Positions 48,715-57,700 of a stretch of DNA of 64,000 nt are shown in pieces. Source of the DNA: Ochotona curzoniae (taxonomy: Eukaryota; Chordata; Mammalia; Lagomorpha; Ochotonidae); assembly GCF_017591425.1 (NCBI RefSeq), contig NW_024467101.1:10862918-10926917 (forward strand), read 5' to 3'. The notes below the pieces were generated by a model. The model ran no database searches, was not told where the DNA came from, and saw only the letters and a list, made by a program, of their open reading frames with translations. Positions within the stretch are counted from its first letter, which is position 1; each line of letters begins with the position of its first letter. Made by a program: the position numbers and the translations under genes.

Positions 48715-51700
48715 GGGCCTGGATTGGACATGCTTAGCATGCATCCGTGTATTGGAGGTAGAGGGCAGAGTCCTGAACTAGTTATTAGAGCTAGGAGGTT
48801 TTCATTTGTTGCAGTTTCACTATCTGATGTCATTCTTCGGCTTCCAGAGCAAACAGCCCTCCTGGACACACCAAAAACTCACAGGGGGCTCATGTAAATC
48901 ACAATGCAATGGATGCTGTGGATTAAAAACAAAATGCACAGCATTCAACAGGGACTAGCCAGGGTGCTTGGGGACTCAGACTGGGCTGGCGAGCTTCCCT
49001 GGGTTTTAATTCTCTTTGGTTCATTGATTGTGAGCCCCTTTTAAAGTTCTGTTCTTTGGGAGCTGCGGTTGTGACTCAACAGGCTGGTAATTATCCACCC
49101 TGTGACATCAGCACCATATAGGTGCCAGTTTGTACACCAGTTGCCTCACTTCCTATCCAGCTCCCTACTTGTGGCCTGGGAAAGTAGGAGAGGACAGTCT
49201 AAAGGCTTAGGATCGTGCACCCACACGGGAGATCCATAAGAAGTTCCTGGCTTCAGATCGGCTCAGCACCAGCCATTACAGCCAGTTGCAGAATGAACCA
49301 GCAGGTGGAAAATCTTTCTCTCTGTCACTTTTCTGTGCAAACCTGCCTTTCAGGAGACATAAATAAATCTAAGAAAAGAAAAAGAGAGGAATGGAGGGAA
49401 GGGTAAGGAGGGAGGGAAGACGGAAGGAAAAAGGACACAAGGGGAAAAAGTTTGCACAAACATTGTGCTCAAGATGATCACTTAACACATTAAACAAAAG
49501 GTAATGAATAAAAAAAAAAAAACCAAAAGGTAATGAGCAGAAATAAGGTGCTGGGCAATGGAAGTGACTGACGTCCTCACTGTTTGAGCCCACAGCAAGT
49601 GCTGAGGTGAAGGAGAAATCCCTCTCCAATAAACGCTGACCGGGGACAGGCCAAAAGGCCAAGGCCAAGTACATGGTCGCCAGCTGCTTCCCCTCTCTGC
49701 TCAGAGAGAGAAGCTACTATGCTCATTCACTTCCTTCTCTGGACCAGGTCTTCTGCACTTGACTACCTTCATGCCATCTTCCCCCTTAAGGTTATTTTCT
49801 GCCAGCTCTGCTACCACAGTCTGCAAAGTCAAGGGTCAAGGACAAACAGGCACTGAAGGGTCCGCCATGGGCGTTTATAAGAAAAGCTGCCTAACTTCCC
49901 AAATCAAACAAGAGACAATGTCGCCCTTCTAATCCAATCAGCACCTGGCTGGGTCCCATAACCAGCCATGAAAAAAGAAAGAAAAGTACCTTACCATCCA
50001 ACAAGCAAATTCCAAAAAGCCATCCAGGGAACTGGATACTTACTCCTGTACTGACCAGCGACAACATAATCCTCTCGTTTAAGGCTAATGTTTCTCCTTG
50101 CTTCATCTTGATCCTCTTCTTATCTAAGCATTTCATTGCATACCTAGAAACGCAAATATGATGGATGAAAAGAAAAATCTATACTGCAAATACATCTAAG
50201 CGGATTAAAGTTATGTGCAGGACACCGGGGAAGGTTTCTAAAGACATAGACCATGCCGGGAAGAAATAATGTGGCACCCTATGCCAAAGACCACCTTCAT
50301 TTTGCATGCTGTTATGGGGGAGGGGAAGAGGCAGAAGCGGCCAATATTTAAAATATTTCCAGCGCTACATGGCAAGAGATCTGAGTTAAATAAAGTAAAC
50401 GGATAGAAGCAGTTCCTGTGAAATACATTTTGCATGCATTGCCTCTGGATTGGGATCTGGGGAGAGAGTATGTAGCAGCACATCCATCGGTGGTCAAATG
50501 CATACAGCAACATACGACTATAAGATAGCGATGCTCCAACAAAATGGGAAGGGAAGGTAGGCATTCCAAAGAAACGCTCTACAACTCCATTTGTTTTTCC
50601 TCTTAATCTTTATGACAATATTTCAAACAATACAAAAGACAGTGAAACCGTCTGTCATGTTTGATCAATGCTACACTGAGAAGACCACAACGTTGAGCTG
50701 ACAACCTGAAATTCTGAAAAACTGGAACACACTCACAATTGAGGAAACACAGATGAGCCATTTGGCATGCTCTGCTATCAAAGATTAGAGAAAACAGGAA
50801 GCTTCCTTGAGCAGATGACAGAAGGCTGGAAGGGAATTTGGGCAAAGTGGCTTTGACAAGTGTTTCAGGGATGGAAAATGTGTGTGAGACTCTCGGGTCC
50901 CACTTGACAGCTATCACGTGTGCAATGTGGACTGCTTAGGAGGGCAGAGAAACCCCATGGAGTCCTTCTTTAAAGACAAGAGGCACATGCACCAAGTTGA
51001 TCACATCCTCTGTTTTTTTCCTGTAGTTCACACAACCAATCAGTGAACAAAGACACCAATTTGCTTGGTTATAGAGTAGGTGTTTTCCACATGCCCATAT
51101 TTGTATACGAGAGAACACAGTCTAGGGGCTGCCTGGACAGCCACTGAGGCAGCTCACTAGGAGGCTCGCCAGGACTGAGTGTGTAGCTACTGAGTTCACA
51201 AAGGTCACCATGAGCATCTGGTCTGGTCATGAGGTCATCCACACGGCCCACGCTGTAGCCCCAGGTTCTCATTCCTGGCTCCAATTCCTACTGATAGGGA
51301 CCTTGGGAGGCAGCAGTGACAGCTTGGGTAACTGGGTTCCTGCCATCCAGGTGGGAAATCTAGATTGAACTCCTAGAGTGGCTTCAGTCGCTGTCCAGCC
51401 CCAGGCAGGTCCGGCTACTAGAAGACTAAATCAGCAGAAGGGAGTCCTTTCTCTCTGCCTCTCAGATGATGATGATGATAACAGTCCACTGAGTATGTAC
51501 ATAATGGAGATCTTTTTATGGGAAAGACACTAAAATTTTAAAGAATTCTATGTTGTTGGGTTGTTTCCACCCACCCCCCCAAAAAATTTCATTTGACTTT
51601 ATTCTGTGATTCCCCCACAATTCTGAAAGCCAGAAGCCTGGAAGCCAATCTGGGTCTCCCATGAAAGTGGCAGGGACACAAGGTCTTGGGTATCACCTGA

Positions 51701-54700
51701 AACCTCCCAGGGTGTGTGCATTAGCAGGAAGCTGGACTGGAAACAGAGACAAGTTTCAAAGCAGGTACTCCAACACCAGGAGCATGCATCCTACACAATG
51801 TCTTAACTGTAGAATCAAACTCTTGCCCCCTCTAAGTACATATTTTTAAAAGATTTATTTATTTTTCTTGGAAAGATAGACTCACAGAGAGGAGGAGAGA
51901 CAGAGATAAAAGATCCTCCATCCGCTGGTTCACTCCCCAAGTGCCACAATGGTGGGAGCTGAGATGATCCAAAGCTAGGAGCCTTTTCTGGATCTCCCAC
52001 ATGGGTACAGGTTCCCAAGGCTTTGTGCCATCCTCTACTGCTTTCCCAGGCCAGAAGCAGGGAGCTGGGTAGGAAGTGGAGCAGTTGGGACATGAACTGG
52101 CACCCAAATTGGATTCCAGTGTGTGCAAGGTAAGGATGTTAGTTGCTGAGCCTGTTGAAGCGCTGTGTCTCCCAAAACCACAGGTGAGTTCTTGACTGCC
52201 CAGTCGGAGAATTTCTTGCAGCATGATCTGCCGTGGTTGTCAGAAATCACTTCCTGTTTATCTCTGGGTTCTTGGCCCTGAACCAAGGTGGGTACCAACA
52301 CATGCTCACTGTATGACTTCCCATGTAGCTTGCAGCTTTATGGGACTCAGTCACCCTGTTTAGCAAAATACAGCAAGGTCATAGACTTCTAACGTGCCTA
52401 TACAGGGATTTCGCTGAATGCAAATGTTTAAAAAAAAAATTCCTCTTAGCATTTCTAGCAAAATCTATGAGCATATGGGGACTTACATTTTTCCTGTGTC
52501 TGCTTTCCTGCAACCGTAGACTTCACCAAATCCTCCTCGTCCAATAATCCTATGGACACTGAAATCATTCATGGTCAACTGCGGGTTCAAAATATAAAAG
52601 GAAACAAGTCAACCACGTAGATGTATATTGCCGTGAAGAGTTTTCTTAGGAAACACATATAGTAACTGTAATAGCAGCTCTGATACAGCGATCTGGCCCA
52701 TTCAGGACTTAACAGAGTCCTTAAACTGAAGAATGAGCTATAAGGGGTGCTCAGAAAATGCACGATAAATGTGTATTACAAAAACATTGTGCATGGATTT
52801 CAATAGTTTGGGCACCCAAATAGATCTAACTTCTAGTTCCACCATCCATAGACTTTCTCTGAAGAATCTTCTCATGGGCAGGGGTGGCAGAATCGCCCAC
52901 AGCCTCCTTCTGTCCTACCTGCAGGCTAAATGAGCCCTTGCACGCAGGAGAATGAGGGCACTGAGTGAGCCGGCTATTTTCCCACTCTGATAAATCCTAG
53001 ACTTTAAGACGAGGCTCTTCTTTCCCATCTGCCTTCATCCCCCAAGGGTCAAAATGCCAAGTGGCCTCAGCCACTCTGGAGCCTGAGGCTTGGACACAAC
53101 CCAAGCAGCCACGGTGGCAGGAAGGGGAGAAGCCATGGCAGGGACGGGCATGTTCTGCTGGTCACGTGGCATAGCAGCGGGAAGCCCGGCAGGTGCAGGC
53201 TCTTCATATATTTTTATTAGTAGTAGTAGTTCTGATAACCACAGCAAAGGGGAGACAACATGGCTGGACATGTGAGCATGAAACAAGACTGTCTGGGAAC
53301 AAGAACATAAAGGGGTTTCATTCATTGTCAACAGTGTCCCAGGGAGCAGTTTTCATGGCACTAAACAGTACACAGGCAGATAGCCCATCCCACGTTCATG
53401 GTGATAGGCTGTTGGACAGACAGCAAATGCCAAGTTGTTCTGGCAGATTAAGGATGGGACTGTTTGGGGGCTGCCCCAGCAAACCCTCACACCATCGCAC
53501 TTGCCCTACCTCTGCCTGGACAGGACCCCTGGACTGCACATTTGACACCCCGAGATAGGATTAAGGGGTCTGCAATGGAGCAGGAGTCAGGAGGAAAGTC
53601 TAGATTTTTAAAAAATGTATTATTCCCTTGGGCTTCTAAATCCTGCTAGGTAAGAGGACAGAAAAGTGGTGGTCAGTACTACTACTACTACTACTAATAA
53701 TAATAGTGATGATGATAAATACTTCTCTTCCAACAGTACTTTTCAAAGTTAAAAAAAAAATTCTTTAAGAAAACAACAACTCAGGGCTGGTGCTGTGGCT
53801 CAACAGGCGATTCCTCCACCTGCACTGGTTCATATCCTGGCTGCTCCATTTGCCACCCGGCTCCCTGTTAATGTGACTGGGAAAACAGAAGAGGACTCTG
53901 GGGCCCTACACCCAGGTGGGAGACCAGAAAAACTGAGGCTCCTGATTTCAGATCAGCTCAGGTCCGGCAGTAGTGGGGAGTGAACCAGTGGGTGGATCTT
54001 TCTCTCTGACCCTCCTTCTCTATGTAAATCTGCCTAATAAAAGCCAATTTTAACAAAACTCGTTGATTCTTCTGCCCAACTGCAAGCCCATATAAAGGGA
54101 GACAGCCAAAGTTAATAGAAGCTGCACCCAGACCTGCACCTTCTCAAACAGAGAAGGGGGAAGTTGAGTGTGGTGGCTACGACGCTACTTGTGACCCCAA
54201 GTCCCATGTCAGAATGCTAGGTTCAAACCCTGGCTCCAGCCAACACCTGGCTGCCATGGCATTTGGAACCAACAATGGAAGACTGACTCTCTCTGCCTCT
54301 CAATTAAAATTATAAACAAATGCAAAAAATTAAAATTAAAAACAAATGCAAATTTTAAAAAAAATTCAATACAATAAAAGCAAAAGGAAGATTGTGCCTT
54401 TGGTTTATTGACAGTGATGCTGAACGATAATGAGGAACTAAGGAATTGTGTCCTCAGAAAGGGACCTGTATCAGGGGGTGTCTTTTGTCATTCTCAAAAT
54501 AATAAAGTGGAAGGGGAAGCCCTGGTCCCCTGGATGAGGCCACCACTTTGTTACCTCCAATCCTTATTACAAATCCAATCACATAACAAAAAAAAAGAAA
54601 GGACTTGTCATAAATGGTAGCAGTTACGTGAGCAGGAGACCTTTTTGTTACTGTTTTTGTGGAAGGGTCAATCTCTCCTTAAAATACTCCTTCTTACATA

Positions 54701-57700
54701 AATAAGCACATTCTTCTATGAATATGAAGAGAGTCAAAAAAACTCAAACTGTTTACAGATGATCAGGGGAGAATGGGTTTTTAAGACATGGAACTCTAAG
54801 AATGACATCTGCTGGGAGCGAGCCCTTGGGGAGTAAACCACGGAACGAAGTATTTTCTCACGAGGTGAGGCCAGAGCAAGTTTCCATTAAAAAAAAAAAA
54901 AAGAAAGCATAAAAGAAAGAAATGGATAGATAATACTCACATGGATATTTAATTCTACGTTTTTCCACTGACAAAATCTAGTGAACTTGTCGCTAAAAAA
55001 GAACATCCATCATTACTGAAAAGTTTAAACATCATAGCTTCTGATACAACAAAATCATCAGATAAACAATGTCTATATCCCACGTGCTGCTTCTCAAATG
55101 GAGTATAAGTTTTCTTAAACCCTGTGGTGTGAAGCATTTGTCGGCATCCTTGGCTTCACATACGACTGAAATGAATGATGTTCTTTTTCTCCCATAACTG
55201 ATGCAGATAGGGGAACATTTTTTTACTGGAATCGGCACCGTCCAATGGGCCACATGTGTAATTTAAGTTTCATTACATGTTCGCTGCCAACCAGGGTATT
55301 CAAACAATCATCTCTCTAACATGCAATTAACACGAAATCACGAATAGGGCATGTGGCATGCCTTTGCCTTTGATGACCCTGGAAACTGGTGTGCCTTCCT
55401 TAGAGCACATTTTCATTTAACCCCTCACCGTTCAAGTGCTCCGATAGATGCGTCTGCTAGTGGCTACCATATGACCCAGCACAGCTTGAGAACACACACA
55501 CAAATTAATGTTTCCAAATTACTATCAGGGGAGCACAGACTTTGAGGCACCCTCACCAACTCCCCACCTGGGCAATTCTCTGATTCACATAGACTATGAG
55601 ACCTATTTTATAGCAAAGAAGACCAAGGCATCAGAAAGTGAAACGGCCGAAGCCACATGGTGAGAGAGTGGGGGGGTGTCCCGATGTGAACCCACAACGA
55701 TGGGCTGGCTCCAGGTCCTATTGTTAATCAGGACCGGGTGTCGCCTCTCAGAGATGCAAACAGAGGAAGACAGAAGCCAGGGGCCACGATACCAGGATGC
55801 GAGAAGTCATGTTGTGCAGGTGCTTCGGGATGCTGTAAGTCAGGCTGTGTGGATGTGTTTGGAGGTTCACACGGCTACTGGCTGCCTTCTCCCAACAAGT
55901 GAGAAAAATGTCTACCCCAAATCTATTCAATAAGAATTAATGCAAACGACTTTTTCATGAATGAACAACATACTTGTAAAAAATTTTTTTTTATTTTCTT
56001 TTTCAAAGAAGCGTGTCCCAGCTTGATTAGTTAAAAACAGAGAGAGTTTTTGGTGCTGGCTGGATCTCATCTGGCCCCAGGCACAATTCCCTACAGAGAT
56101 GAGGGATTCAGGACTTTCAGAGCAAGAAAGAGGAAGAGAAATGGAGGGAGGGAGAGAGGGAGTTCGTCTTTACTAGAACAAATTCCAGATATCAACAGGG
56201 TCCTGAGCGAGTGTCTAAAGCATCCAAATATCACAGTTCCCTAAGGGGACCACTTCATATGCCTTTTAAGAAATAAGGAACTGTTTTTTACAGATATTTT
56301 TGAGGCTATTCATCAAAATGAAAGTCAACGGCAGAATTCTTTGTAATTACATAACAACTCTTTCCAATGAATATGAGGGGACTTTCACAGGGTGTTTCAC
56401 TGGGGCTGGTTTCGTGGCCCAGTAGGTAAAGCTGACATCTGCAATGCCAGCATCCTGTAAGGACACTGGTTCGAGTCCTGCTGCTCCACTTCAATCCAGC
56501 TCCCTGCCAATGGCTTAGGAAAGCATCACAGGAGGGCCCAAATGAGTCCTTGCTAATCCACATAGGAGACCTAGATGAAGCTCTTGGTTTTTTGTCTTCG
56601 GACTGGCCTAGCCCTGACTGTTGCAACCATCTGGGAGAGTGAACCAGCAGATGAAAGGTTCCTAACTCTTTCAAATAAACAAGTAAATCTTCAAAAATAT
56701 AAAGCATGTTTCACTGATTCACTGACATCCTGATAAGGTTGGCCAAACCGCCATTACATCTGGTGAGTTTCTGAGAGTTGTTTCGGTTCTTAACACTTGG
56801 TGCGTGCTAACGACCCACCCCTATCTGGGCATCCTCTGCTTTCATGAGCCCAGGACTGAGGTCTCTGAGAGATCCACATGGTTCACAGGCTTACTCACTC
56901 TCGCCAGCTCTGTGGCAAGGAGCTGCCAAGAGGGGCTGGTGACCTCACACATCTTACGGCGTGCTGAGGAGGGCTCACAAGCCAGGAAGAGAGATGTGGC
57001 CATGCATTTTGCCACCGCTAGGCATGGACAAGCTTCTCTTTAGGAAAGACAGAGTGTGCAGGGCTCACATGGGACGGGTGGCTTGAGCACTAACTAGTTT
57101 TAATCAATGGTGACCAGACGGGAAACACCTTTGCAAGGCAGGGCAAGAGCCCAGAGCTGTCTTAAGGACCCTGGGGCCCAGGATTACTTGGCAGGTGGAG
57201 GAGGTTCCTGCTTTGGTCTTGGTGTTACTGCTGACCAACTGAAGTTCACTGCCCAATGAGGTTTACACCAGAGAAGCAAAAGGCCCCCACCGAAACTCCT
57301 GATGCCCAAGGCTACAAGACGTGTGCTTTCCTAAACTCAAGAGTCCAAGCTCATGACTGGACAATGCATTTTCTTTTTCAGATTTGAAGATATATTAACA
57401 CAGAAGCCACAAAGTTATACTAGTTAACATGCTGACTCTGAGAAGAATGTATCTACGGACAACTGCCAACTTTTTCGAGAAATCCCGCATGCACCCTTGC
57501 CTGAAATGCAAACAAGTGTCTTGTGTTTCCTGAGAGGACAGGAAGTGGTGAGCTCAGTGAGGGAGACCTGCTCTGTGTGTTAGATGGGGGTGAGTGAGAG
57601 GTAGCACCCCACATTTGGAAAGCCCTCTGCCCTACTTTGACTCACCACCACAGCTTCCTCCACCCCACTCCCTTTGGTCACATAAAAATCAAATTTGAGT

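Larger units (their letters stand above)
43930..50043 (-). other. GRK3: GRK3 intron 9
   Basis: The intron is 6.1 kb. It contains three forward SINEs, an L1 ORF2-derived relic, a MIR-like fragment and a 44-bp CA repeat. The stretch 46.9-48.5 kb shows nothing I recognise. Confidence 0.95.
50144..52486 (-). other. GRK3: GRK3 intron 8
   Basis: The intron is 2.3 kb. SINEs fill 51.24-52.17 kb, and 50.15-51.2 kb looks unique and AT-rich. Confidence 0.95.
52579..54940 (-). other. GRK3: GRK3 intron 7
   Basis: The intron is 2.4 kb. It contains a MITE-like relic, trinucleotide runs at about 53212-53232 and 53676-53720, and two forward SINEs. Confidence 0.95.
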